This document shows, piece after piece, positions 20,601 through 30,765 of a stretch of DNA of 64,000 nucleotides. The notes below the pieces were generated by a model. The model had not been told where the DNA came from, made no database searches, and worked only from the letters and a program-made list of their open reading frames with translations. The stretch is from Artemisia argyi (taxonomy: Eukaryota; Streptophyta; Magnoliopsida; Asterales; Asteraceae). The position numbers and the translations under genes were made by a program. Location: the NCBI GenBank assembly GCA_030686995.1, contig CM060708.1:261634044-261698043 (forward strand), read 5' to 3'. Numbering within the stretch: the stretch's first letter is position 1; each line of letters begins with the position of its first letter.

Positions 20601-22026
20601 AATTGCATAAACGGATTTCAAACTTAGAAACTGAAATTGATTATTGGAAATAGATTCACATACACTGAAAACACTTAAACAAAGTACTTGAAAGCTAAAT
20701 TTTACACTGGAAATTAAAACATAATTAAGTCGACATACATTTTATTTAATTAAACTAGATATATATCCACAATGCTTCCCCTGCTTTCTTTATAGGCTTT
20801 TGAGACTCCCCATATGTCTCTGAATCTTTCCCATCAATAAATTCAACCGTTGGATTAGTCAAAGTGATCTCAGCATTTGAATTGCAATTTGGCGCCAAAA
20901 GTGAAACAGATAGCTTGTGGCCGTTTTTTCTCAATTAATGCATCTTGGGGTGTTGTGGAGGTAGCAAGAGACAAGTAACATGGGTTAGTAGCCAAGTTGT
21001 GGATGTTTGATAGCAAAACCAGTAAAGTGAGTGCTACAGTGGTGATTTTGGTGGAAAATGGTAGGAAAGGCATTAATTGTGGGTATGGGTTACCTGTGAG
21101 GTGGAAGGTATGTGAGGGGAGAATAGGTGATGAGCTGGGGGGTGAGGTGGGGGTGGAAAACCACCCTGGTATTGGTGTTTGTAGGCTGGGTGAGGGGGAT
21201 GAACAGTGGTTGTTGTTTGGCGGTTTTGGGGAGTCAAACGGGGTCAAACCCGTTTTAAATAATAAAGGGTGTGATTTGGGTTTGGTGATTGGGCCAGAAG
21301 CAAAAAAGGGGGCTGGGCTTTGGTTTGTGTGTGGATTGGATTTGGTTTTATAATATAAAGGGTCCGGTTGGTTATTAGTAATAAACAAGGACCAATTTTG
21401 TAATTTGGTGAAAATTGAGGGGTTGATTTTACCACCTTCCCAAAGTAATTATAAGGACCAAATTTGCCAAGTATGAATAACCCAAGGACCAAAGATGCAA
21501 TTTTTTCATTTAAAATACCCAGGGACCTTTTCTGCCAATTTCTCAAACACCAGGGACCAAACTTGTAATTTTCTGAAAATTAAAGGGTTGAACCTGTAAT
21601 TTCTCTATAGTTATCATAAGGACCAATTATGTCATTTAAGAATAGTGCAAGGTTTACTTTTAATATTTTTCCATTTTTAAAACCTTAAGGACTATATTTG
21701 ACATTTTTCAAACTTGAGGGACTAAAGTTGTCATTTTGTAATTTTTAACTTTAAAGGACTAAACTTGACAATTTATGAATCCCTAAGGACCTTTGATGAT
21801 ATTCTTCATGTTTTGATTTACCAGGGACTAGTTTTGCCAATTTTTCAAAGTTCAGGGACTGAAACTGTAAATTATGTGAAATGTGTTGTTTTTCATCAGT
21901 TTTCAATCCTTTTGCATAAAAACACAATCCAGGGATATTTTATGTATTTTAAGGCATTCCTGTGTGTTTTCAGATGTTTTTGCAGTTTAAATGTAACAGA
22001 AATGATGAGTATTTACACACTCATCA
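17696..22026 (-). repeat. 5' LTR of element A (4331 bp)
   Basis: An unusually long LTR with edges TGAT...ATCA. The stretch 17900-19080 is extremely AT-rich with many TTAATTA runs. At 17774-17790, 78 nt from the edge, agtgtagtgtttccccg aligns with the tRNA-Asp-like segment of element C in degenerate form. The GGAC-phrase array lies at 21386-21870. Open frames here (for example 20870-21388 minus) lie in U3 and are broken relative to the left LTR. Confidence 0.93.
20787..20794 (-). promoter_or_regulatory. TATA box in 5' LTR of A
   Basis: TATAAAGA on the minus strand, at the same place in both LTRs (1688-1695 in the left copy). It sits between an upstream U3 and a downstream AT-rich leader, as expected for an LTR promoter. 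Confidence 0.5.
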
Positions 22027-22246
22027 GGTACATTCAAACGAAGCTACATTAAACTAGGAGCACTTGGGTTATCTTTTGTTTTATAACAAAAATTGCATTA
22101 TAAAACGTTTTTGAAGCATCAAAATGAGTCAAGATAACCGCACATCCACATTGTTTTCATATAGGCACACACTAGAACATCCACATTATAATAGTCGTTT
22201 ACTTAGACTAAAATGTGAAATTTTGTTTTTTTTTCTAGGAATCAAC

Positions 22247-22603
22247 ATGCCTCCTCTAACCCACTACGACCACAAGGACACCATTAAATACCTACCCAAA
22301 CATCACAAAACCAAAGGCCTTACCCCAAACCAAGTCGATGTTTTCAAAGCATTAGAAAAACATTAAGTCCATGAGGGTAGAACCATTGACCCGTCCTTCC
22401 TAGAAGGCACAAACCTCTACACCGAATTTGCCACAATCAACTTTGAGTGTCGTTTAGAAATCGACGAGCCTATTTGTCCTAGGTTCATTCTAGAATTCTA
22501 TGCATCCGTCACTCTCTCCACGGATGAGTATGGTCGCATGTCTTAGCTAACAATGATGCAGGAAGACAACATTTGGAATGTTGTCAAATTTTCATGTTTA
22601 TGA
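22247..22603 (+). pseudogene. Degenerate ORF of plant retrotransposon Orf1/putative plant transposon type, element D
   Basis: Starts MPPLTHYDHKD and reads, through two in-frame stops (TAA near 22364, TAG near 22543), a stretch with VHEGRTIDPSFLEG and ICPRFILEFYASV. I recognise these phrases from proteins labelled retrotransposon Orf1 or putative plant transposon protein in asterid genomes. A poly-pyrimidine tract ending in CTAG (22238) lies just before the ATG and looks like a 3' splice site, so the ORF may have been reached by splicing. The function is unknown. Confidence 0.5.
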
Positions 22604-23424
22604 ACTTTTCACTAAGTATAGTGAAATTCGCTAGCCCCCGGTCAATGTCCTAGGGTATGTGTGTTTACATGTCCATTTTTTGCATTACCTGACCAGATAT
22701 GCATTATATTTTTTATTTTAGGAGTTTTCGAAAAATTTGAAAATCATCTCGCGGGTCAAAATCGCGGACTGTATTGTTTTTCGGGTTTGGTGGATCTGGC
22801 GGCACCCTAGAATGGGTTCAGCTAGTGTAATTTCTGGGCAAACCTGAAATAGCCCAACGGATCGGACGGAACCCTCACACGGGTTCCGCCTGTGTATCCT
22901 GAAGGTTCTGCCAGATTTCCTGCAGATTTGTTTTTTTAGTTTTCAACATTTCAACATCCAATCAACAAAATACCATCCTTTTAGATAGAAACCAATTTCC
23001 TGCAATTTGTTAAGCACAATAGGGTAGTTCTCATTCCTTATAACTCAAAGAAAACTATTTCCCGCCAAATTTCAAAAATACCCATAACTACCTCAAGGAA
23101 CCTTCACACATAAAGGAAGGAACCCTTTCAAAGGCTCCTTGAAATCCCTGAGACATATCCTTCCACAAATTTTGCCAAAACCACTAAGCATTTAGTGCAA
23201 ATCTTTGTCTTCCTACTTCACCATTTTCATTGGATTGATTTCTATGATTTGACAACCCACAATTAGTCTTCCAAATCATTAGGAACCTCCATTTTTGTAT
23301 GGCTAAACATCAAATCCAAACACTCCTTCCCACACTCCTTCATCACTATAAATTAAACCATCCTAAACACTATCAAATCACACCTTCTCCATTACAATTT
23401 CTGATCTTTTAAACCATTTTAACC
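22604..23424 (+). other. Noncoding spacer of D with GGAACCC/GGGTTCC hairpin
   Basis: No convincing ORF. It contains an inverted repeat CGGAACCC-tcacac-GGGTTCCG at 22867-22888. A hairpin of the same core, also with a 6-nt loop, lies just upstream of the TATA box in the LTR of D (51513-51538). A TATA-like TATAAATT lies at 23347-23354. Confidence 0.5.
23347..23354 (+). promoter_or_regulatory. Possible internal TATA box before the env-like ORF of D
   Basis: TATAAATT, 70 nt upstream of the ATG at 23425, in a C/A-rich context. It is a candidate only; the motif is common in AT-rich DNA. Confidence 0.3.
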
Positions 23425-24200
23425 ATGACTAAGTCAACTATCACCTCTCAACCATCAAGACCCATCCGGAAAACCGCCCGGATAAGTGTCAAACCACTTT
23501 GGTCTAACCAATCCATCAACCTAAGCTCCTCATCCTCGGAGGAATTCACCTCACCTATAAAAAATGAACATTTTCTAAACCTCGCATCTCCATCACCCAA
23601 TGAACCCAATGAGCTCACTCCACCACCAACTAAATCACCCATTGACCCAACTCTACCAAGTGCTCCAACCCAACCATCCAAAACTCCATCACCATCACCA
23701 CTACCTAAACTTGAACCCATGGAGTTATTTGGGTCTCCTCCAACATCACCACACCCTTTTGTCCAAGATCTCAATGATCTTCCACCAAGACCAACACAAC
23801 CACCACCTTTTGCAAATGAAACACCAAGGTCATTTCTTGATCAAAATGAGCATTTTAACAACAACCAACCACTACAACAAGAATACCACCAACCCAAACC
23901 ATTGTTGTTTCACCCTATCTACCATGACATCCATGGTCCTCTTTATGGAGAACCAAAATTTGAAAACCATGATCACCCAACTCCACCACATTCTCAAGCC
24001 CAAACCTTTGAGTCTTTCTTTCCTCCTATGAGGAAATCCAAAGCATGGTCGAGAATCACCTCCATCAAGCAATGGAATTTCAAACCACCTTGCTTGACTC
24101 TATACCAAACTCATCCTCCAACCAAGAACCAAAAACCAACCAACCCTCCAACCAAGAAACCAAAACCAACCCATTTCCACCCACTCATTCCCATGTTTGC
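23425..24200 (+). pseudogene. Env-like ORF of D, 5' part (frameshifted, cut by B3)
   Basis: Begins MTKSTITSQPSRPIRKT. It is very rich in Pro, Ser and Thr, with repeated PPT and PSP stretches, and has no clear membrane segment. It sits downstream of where copia pol would be, the place of the env-like ORF in SIRE elements; the function of such ORFs is unproven. The natural frame shifts near 24027: the alternative frame (EEIQSMVENHLHQAME onward) is the one that continues into the 3' part after B3. B3 enters at 24200/24201. Confidence 0.6.
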
Positions 24201-25591
24201 TGATGCGTGGGAATCGCAACAGGCTTTACCTCTCAAGGGATCTCGAGAAGCTTACAACCCCCACCAGGCAGTGTACCTGATCGTTGTAGTATAGTATAGT
24301 GACAAGTACCGGGGGATTGATCGTTCAGCTTAGGAATAGTGTCGCTAGGATTAGAAAGCCTAATTTACTAGTTCTAAAGGTGAGGGATGATTATTTTTGT
24401 GTTTTTATGTTTTTTAGAAAGCAAGTAAAATCTCGGGTTTTGAAGGAGTGGGCGGAATTAGTTGCTATTCAACTAACCCAAAACTAAGATGCAATCAAAA
24501 TAAAATAATAAAAATGAAAATAAACTAATTATACTAAGGTTGTGAGCAGTGATTGGAGAAAACATGTTTACTTAGACTTCATTACTCCCTAGATATCTTT
24601 TACACGTTAATTACTTGTTATAATTGCATGGATGACGGATCGTATTTCTTAATACCATTCATGGGGTGGCATACATAAATCCCCAATTCTATGAGCTCTT
24701 ATCTCCTCCTACACCATGACCCAGCACAACTATAGGGATTGTAAACAGTGGCTCATGCATTAAATACAACCAATAAAGACCTAGTACGCCTCGGTTCATG
24801 TTTCTTAAGACGTTCAAGCATGTTACCATTTGGAGATCTGCCAGTTTTCTTAAGCCTAACATATAAAATCATTCATCCAAGAACAAGAATAAACAAGTAA
24901 TCAACACATAATCAATATCTAGGTTTCATTAGATCTAAGCAAACACAAAGGAGATCTAGCCTAGCATAATTGAATTGAGACAAGAACAAGATATAGACAA
25001 CCAACACATAGACATATTGGTTGAATTAGAAGAACACTTATCTCAATTACAATGCAAGGTATCAAGGGTTTGGAACCCTTGAAAAACCTGTAAAAGTTGC
25101 ACCAAATTCGTCTTTAGGGTTTCTCCAAAACTTCTCTTTTTTTAATGAAAAAACTAGAAAACTATATATAGGAAAACTGGGCTGACGGCGTCAAGACAAC
25201 CATGTGACGCCGTCACCTCGCCGCCAAATACTTCCTCGGACGGCCTTGATCTACTTATAACGGCCTGTGTGACACCGTCACCAACCACGGTATTTTATTC
25301 TTGGCACTTTGACGCCGTCAGGATGACTTTTGACGCCGTCAGGATGACTTTTGACGCCGTCAGGATGTAACTCTTGACGCCGTCACCTAGTGTTTCCAGC
25401 ATGGAAAATTGATACTTTGCCGTTTTCTTCACTTTTATGCTCCAAAAACGTCCAAAATGGCTTCTTTTTCAGAATTCACTCTCCAAGTACCTAAAATCAC
25501 AAAAGGAACGATTTAGGGCAATATTTGATCAAATAAAGTCGGATTCGGGCTTAAATGACCCCCTAAAAACGGATCATTTTTCGCCTCATCA
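24201..25591 (-). repeat. 3' LTR of B3
   Basis: It is 21 bp longer than its partner. The difference is one additional copy of a 21-bp unit carrying TGACGCCGTCA: starts at 25310, 25331 and 25352 here, only two at 34721 and 34742 in the other LTR. The TGACG cluster spans 25183-25385. The tRNA-Asp-like stretch starts at 24281. Confidence 0.94.
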
Positions 25592-25631
25592 TATACCCTT
25601 ACACTTGAGATTTGCTTGTCCTCAAGCAAAT
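25592..25631 (-). other. Polypurine tract and hairpin of B3
   Basis: AAGTGTAAGGGTATA on the minus strand abuts the LTR. A perfect 9-bp hairpin follows, with arms 25610-25618 and 25623-25631 and loop tcct. Confidence 0.82.
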
Positions 25632-28114
25632 GAGCTTTTATTCTACTCAAAAGACAAGTTAGGGGTCATTTAACAGTAATATAAAAGTAATTACAACAAA
25701 TAATCGTTCCACTAAAGACCAATAGACAAGCACGGACGTCATACACAAGCACCTCACAAATAGTGTTTAGATACTCACATCTCTCGGGTGTAATAAAGTA
25801 ATATAACATTATGGAAATGGAAGATATCTCTCACTACCTGTCATAGCAAAATAGATTACCATAGGCTTGGGAAAGGATCAAACCTCCACCACATGGCGTA
25901 AGCACCTAGGATAAACTATCAAAGAGGTCTTTTAAAGGGTTGTAACGTTAGGTATAGGGATATGAATTACACAGTTTTGTTGGATAAATGAAGTTTTACT
26001 GGTGGCGAGTTAACAAATTTGGTTAATTACATGTACAATATGGCGTTGCTAAGCCAAGACTAGACTCGACTTAAGCTAATAAATAAAAAATAACAAAAAC
26101 ATAAAATAAACATAGAATGAAACGGGATGGTAGTCCGTATGTTTTTTTTTTTTTTTTTTTTTTTTTTTTCTTTTTCTATTTTTTTCCTTTTTTCTTGTTT
26201 TTTTTTTGGTTTTTTTTTTTTTTTCGATTTTTTTTTATTATTTTATTTATTTATTTATTTTTTTTGCATACTCTCTTACCCTACCATCCAAAATAATACA
26301 TCATAGGGGATGAGAATTCCCCTTACACTTGAATCTTTACATACTTTACATTAAACTAATCTAATGACTCGAATTAAGAAAATCAAAACACTTGGAGCAC
26401 TTTTAAGATTAACATACATATGGGGGTAATAAGTGATGTTCTTCCCCATTACTCCATAAAATAAGTACTTACCCATGAGTCCCAATCGTCCCAAAACAAT
26501 ATGTACAAGGATATGACTCGACTTAGCAACCATGTAATCAATTAGAAAGTTAACTTAGGGTTAAACAAATAACAATAATGCACTAAAAATGAGCGCATAC
26601 ACGGAAGGCTAAGGCGATTTGGTTGTACATTTAAGTGGGGTGTAACAAATTCTTCCTTTAAGTAAGATGCTTAAAGTTAGAAACGAAAAGATAGGCTCGG
26701 AGGGGTGTACTAGGGGTTTCGTGTACTAAAAATGAGTACAACGCTAAAGGTGTGGGGAAAATTAGTTGACTTAACTAGCCAAGTAATATGACTTAAATGG
26801 TCAAGTAATTGTAATACGGGTTTAACACAAGGGTCATCCTAATGCCTCTTATCATGTAGTAAATCCTACAACACGAATGTAGTCTCACTAGCGGTCTCGG
26901 GATGCATCACTAACGCAAGTTCTAGAATCTAAATGCTACCGGTACACTCATAAGCACTAATAGTAAATGCTTTTCCTATCAAATCTAAATGCGAACCTCA
27001 CATTTTTGGGTGGAAAATTTTTCTGAAAGTACGGTTATGTGCTAGTCATACAATCTCCTATCCATGAGACGCTTGCTATGGCTAAAGTTTCACTCCTAAA
27101 TGTTGTAAAAAATTTTAAATTTGGTGCTAAAATTACACTAACAAGTATTTCTCGTAGTTTTATTACACATCTACCATCAAACAAAATAAACTCAAGCGAA
27201 AATGCATATGTAAGGTATCATCTTTTTACCCTCCCCTTACACTTAAGATGAACATTGTCCCCAATGTTCAAGTAAAGAATGTAAAAGTGAAAAAGTAAAG
27301 AGAATGAAATCAAATACTCCCCTGATTCGCTCGGTATGGATTTTAGGTTGGCCAGGTTAAATCTTCTTCCAAGAAAACGAACAATCAAAGCTTCCCTTTC
27401 AGAATATAAATCATCTCCTTGTCAAACATAACCTGTAAATCCTGACAAAATAGACAAGACAACCTCGCGTAAAATCGGCGGCATCCTATATAAGTTACTA
27501 AATCCTAGAAAACAAAGTAAGATATAATGCTTGTGGAATGAAGTTTGCAGATTTCCTGGAGATTATAAAACTTAATAATTCACAAAAACCATAAGACTCC
27601 GTTAGAAAAACAAAACCGGCAAAATTTCCAGATTTTTAACTCCTGACGCCGTCAAGAGTATACTCTGACACCGTCAGAATGGACCTGCGGAAATTCTTAT
27701 GTTAAGTTTCCGGAAAATTTCTGGAAAAACTTGGTCCTACTTCCTCGAAAATTCTGCAAAACTTCATTATGACTCAATACAAGCATTTGACTCTAACAAA
27801 TACGAATATACATGCTCATTTATTATCGTGGAGAATCATGATCGGTTTGTTTCTTAAAAACATATTTGGGGTTTCCCCTTACACTTATCTTTTGCAAAAA
27901 TACTTTTAGGTTGGAGTTAAGACTAGGCCAAACAACATAGTAAAGTATTTCCATATTTTAATTGAGAAACATAACCAACCAACAACAAAAATAAAACATG
28001 CATACGGAAGCAAATAACAATCAAACAAATAAAATCACACAAACATGGGTTGCCTCCCAAGAAGCGCTTTTCTTTATTTACGAGTCTTGTAGCTAGACTC
28101 AAGGCTATGGGTTA
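25632..28114 (-). other. 3' noncoding region of B3
   Basis: Homologous to that of B1 and B2. It contains a long T-rich low-complexity tract (26143-26265), repeats of the AAGTGTAAGGGG motif (about 26319, 27234, 27877) and a perfect 8-bp hairpin beside the second of these (27250-27257 with 27262-27269, loop tccc). The homology with B1 begins exactly at the polyprotein stop. Confidence 0.72.
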
Positions 28115-29575
28115 CTACGTGATTTCATCATCAAACATCACATCCTCCTCATTAATCATTTCATTGTTATTTTCTTGGTAATGTTTTACACGTTGTATGT
28201 TAACCGTGAATTCCCTACCTTCATCATCAATTAACACTACCGCTCCAAATTTAGAAGAATTCTTTACCGCGAACGGCCCATACCATCTAGACTTAAGTTT
28301 TCCCGGAAATAATCTCAACCGAGAATTGTATAATAGGACCTTGTCTCCTTCTGAAAATTCTTTGGGTTTCTTAATTCTTTGATCATGCCATCTTTTAGCT
28401 CCCTCTTTATATGTGATGGAGGATTCGTAGGCTTCTAGTCTAAGCTCATCAAGCTCGTGTAATTTCAAAAACCTATTATTCCCAGCAGTTGTGTAATCTA
28501 AGTTGCATGCCTTAAGCGCCCAATAAGCCTTGTGTTCTAACTCTACCGGTAAGTGACATGCCTTACCATACACCATGCGGAATGGGGTCATTCCAATAGG
28601 TGTTTTGTAAGCAGTTCGGAATGCCCATAAGGCTTCGTCGAGTTTGAATGACCAGTCCTTTCTGTTTTGACTAACCGTTTTTTCAAGTATTCTTTTAATA
28701 GCTCTATTGGTGTTTTCGACTTGGCCATTGGTTTGTGGATGATAGGCGGTTGATAATCGATGGGGTACTCCATACCTCTTCATTACCTTTTCCATTTGTG
28801 CATTGCAAAAATGTGTCCCCCTATCACTGATGAGAGCTTTCGGAATCCCGAATCTTGCGAAAAGCTTTTTCAGGAAATGAATGACTACTCTGGCATCATT
28901 GGTCCTAAGGGCTTGTGCCTCAACCCATTTTGAAACATAGTCAATGGCGACTAAGATGTACTCGTTTCCCCCTGAGGATGGAAAGGGTCCCATGATGTCA
29001 ATCCCCCAAACATCGAATACTTCACAAACTTGTATAAAGTTTTGAGGTGCTTCATCCCTATGTGATATATTTCCGGCTTGTTGACATGCATCGCACGCCT
29101 GCACCATTTCTTTTACATCACGGAAAATTGTGGGCCAATAGAATCCCGCATCGAGAATCTTTCGGGCGGTAACGTTTATCCCATGATGCCCGCCAGAGGG
29201 ACCAGAGTGACATTCCCTCATAATCTTAACTGCCTCATTTCCCGAAACACAACGCCTTATAATGTGGTCAGGACACCTTCGGAATAAAAAGGGTTCATCC
29301 CAGAAGTAGTATTTTAGTTGGGAAAAGAACCTCTTCCTCTCGTACTTAGTCAGGTGTTCTGGAACAAGCCTACATCTACTTGCGAAGTAATTAGCAAAGT
29401 CGGCGTACCATGGCTCCGAATCAATCATTGACATCAGTTGTTCGTCAGGAAACGAATCCCTAATCTCACTTCTATCGTGCTTATCAAAGGGGTTTTCAAG
29501 ACGAGATAGATGATCTGCGGCTAGATTTTCTGCCCCCCTCTTATCGCGAATCTCAACATCGAATTCTTGTAGCAA
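28115..29575 (-). CDS. RNase H C-terminus and integrase of B3
   Basis: Opens in the last part of RNase H ([29 protein letters not shown]) and contains a complete integrase. The HHCC zinc region ends CDACQ. The catalytic core has GIDIMGPF (first Asp), ISDRGTHF (second Asp) and GQVENTNR (Glu), i.e. the D,D(35)E pattern. The C-terminal region includes WYGPFAVKN. It ends DDEIT with no chromodomain and no following env ORF. It is cut off from RT by a frameshift at about 29670, so it has no start codon of its own. The domain itself looks intact. Confidence 0.88.
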   Translation of the reverse strand: MLQEFDVEIRDKRGAENLAADHLSRLENPFDKHDRSEIRDSFPDEQLMSMIDSEPWYADFANYFASRCRLVPEHLTKYERKRFFSQLKYYFWDEPFLFRRCPDHIIRRCVSGNEAVKIMRECHSGPSGGHHGINVTARKILDAGFYWPTIFRDVKEMVQACDACQQAGNISHRDEAPQNFIQVCEVFDVWGIDIMGPFPSSGGNEYILVAIDYVSKWVEAQALRTNDARVVIHFLKKLFARFGIPKALISDRGTHFCNAQMEKVMKRYGVPHRLSTAYHPQTNGQVENTNRAIKRILEKTVSQNRKDWSFKLDEALWAFRTAYKTPIGMTPFRMVYGKACHLPVELEHKAYWALKACNLDYTTAGNNRFLKLHELDELRLEAYESSITYKEGAKRWHDQRIKKPKEFSEGDKVLLYNSRLRLFPGKLKSRWYGPFAVKNSSKFGAVVLIDDEGREFTVNIQRVKHYQENNNEMINEEDVMFDDEIT

Positions 29576-29589
29576 TAAGATCCACCGAA

Positions 29590-30765
29590 TTAGTCGTAGC
29601 TTAGCATCCTGCTTCGCGAAGAGGTATCTAAGAGCCGAGTGGTCAGTAAAGACGACTGTTTTGAAAGGACAAGATATTGTCGGAATTTGTCGAATGCAAA
29701 TACCACGGCCAATAGTTCTTTCTCGGTGGTGGAGTAGTTCTCTTGAGCGGGATTCATGGTTTTGCTAGCGTAGTAAATAGGTTGGAAAAGCTTGTCACGT
29801 CGTTGACCTAATACAGCTCTGACGGCGAAGTCGCTAGCGTCACACATGATTTCGAATGGTAACTCCCAGTTGGGTGTGATCATGATTGGAGCTTGAGTGA
29901 GTTCCCTTTTTAAGAGATCGAAAGTATCTTTGCATTCTTGGGAAAAATCGAATGGAGCATCCTTCACAAGCAACTGAGTCATTGGCCGGGCAATTTTGGA
30001 GAAGTCTTTTATGAATCTCCGATAAAATCCGGCGTGCCCCAAAAAGCTGCGTATTGCCTTAACAGTCGTGGGGTATGGTAGCTTAGATATAGCTTCAACT
30101 TTAGCTTGGTCCACCTCTATTCCGTTCCCTGAGATCTTATGCCCTAACACAATCCCTTCCTTTACCATGAAATGACACTTTTCCCAGTTTAACACCAAGT
30201 TGGTTTCCTCACAACGTTTAAGCATCTTTTCTAAATTAGCAAGACAGCGGTCGAAGGAGTTTCTGAAGACTGAAAAGTCATCCATGAACACTTCCATGAG
30301 TTCGTGAAAGATTGCAGTCATGCAACGTTGGAAAGTGGCGGGAGCATTACATAGCCCAAAAGGCATCCTTTTGTAAGCAAATGTTCCATAGGGGTAAGTA
30401 AACGTGGTCTTTTCTTGGTCCTCGGGTGCTATGGGGATTTGAAAATATCCATAGAATCCATCCAAGAAGCAATAGTACTCGTGTCCAGATAATCTTTCTA
30501 ACATCTGATCAATGAATGGTAAGGGAAAGTGATCTTTCCTCGTGGCATCATTAAGCTTTCGATAGTCGATGCATACCCGCCATCCAGTGACAGTTCTCTG
30601 GGGCACCATCTCACCCTTGTCATTCTTTACTACAGTCATTCCACCCTTTTTAGGTACAACCTGCACAGGACTGACCCATGGGCTATCCGAGATCGGGTAA
30701 ATCAGTCCTGCATCCAAAAGTTTGATAACTTCTTTCTTTACTACTTCCTTAATGTTAGGGTTCAC
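29590..30765 (-). pseudogene. RT and RNase H of B3 (frameshifted at both ends)
   Basis: RT motifs in order are [32 protein letters not shown] and FMDD. RNase H CDASDFAVRAVLGQ and [14 protein letters not shown] follow. The first frameshift lies where gag-protease ends (about 30770, one base missing in AGAGGCGAGTG). The second lies in an A run near 29670 (TCAAAACAGTC). The two frames overlap by four bases at 30762-30765. I take both breaks as mutations, since C reads through with no shift. Confidence 0.87.

Larger units (their letters stand above)
1..22026 (-). mobile_element. Element A: Athila-type Ty3/gypsy LTR retrotransposon, left end outside window
   Basis: Positions 1-2906 repeat 19099-22026 almost base for base. 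They are the two LTRs of one minus-strand element, so the 5' LTR is on the right. Between them lie a tRNA-Asp primer binding site, a broken gag-pol in the order gag, protease, RT, RNase H, integrase, and a polypurine tract beside the left LTR. There is no chromodomain, no second RNase H and no env ORF, which together with the tRNA-Asp primer points to the Athila lineage. Element B1 splits its gag at 9292-17248. A borders copia element D at 22026/22027; the other border and the target duplication are off the window. The LTRs differ at several dozen positions plus one indel of about 22 bp, so this copy is clearly older than element C. Confidence 0.92.

Noticed and set aside
26143..26265. T-rich tracts as possible retroposon poly(A) tails
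   Set aside because: They sit at the same place inside all three B elements and have no flanking target duplicates. They are simple repeats of the B 3' region.
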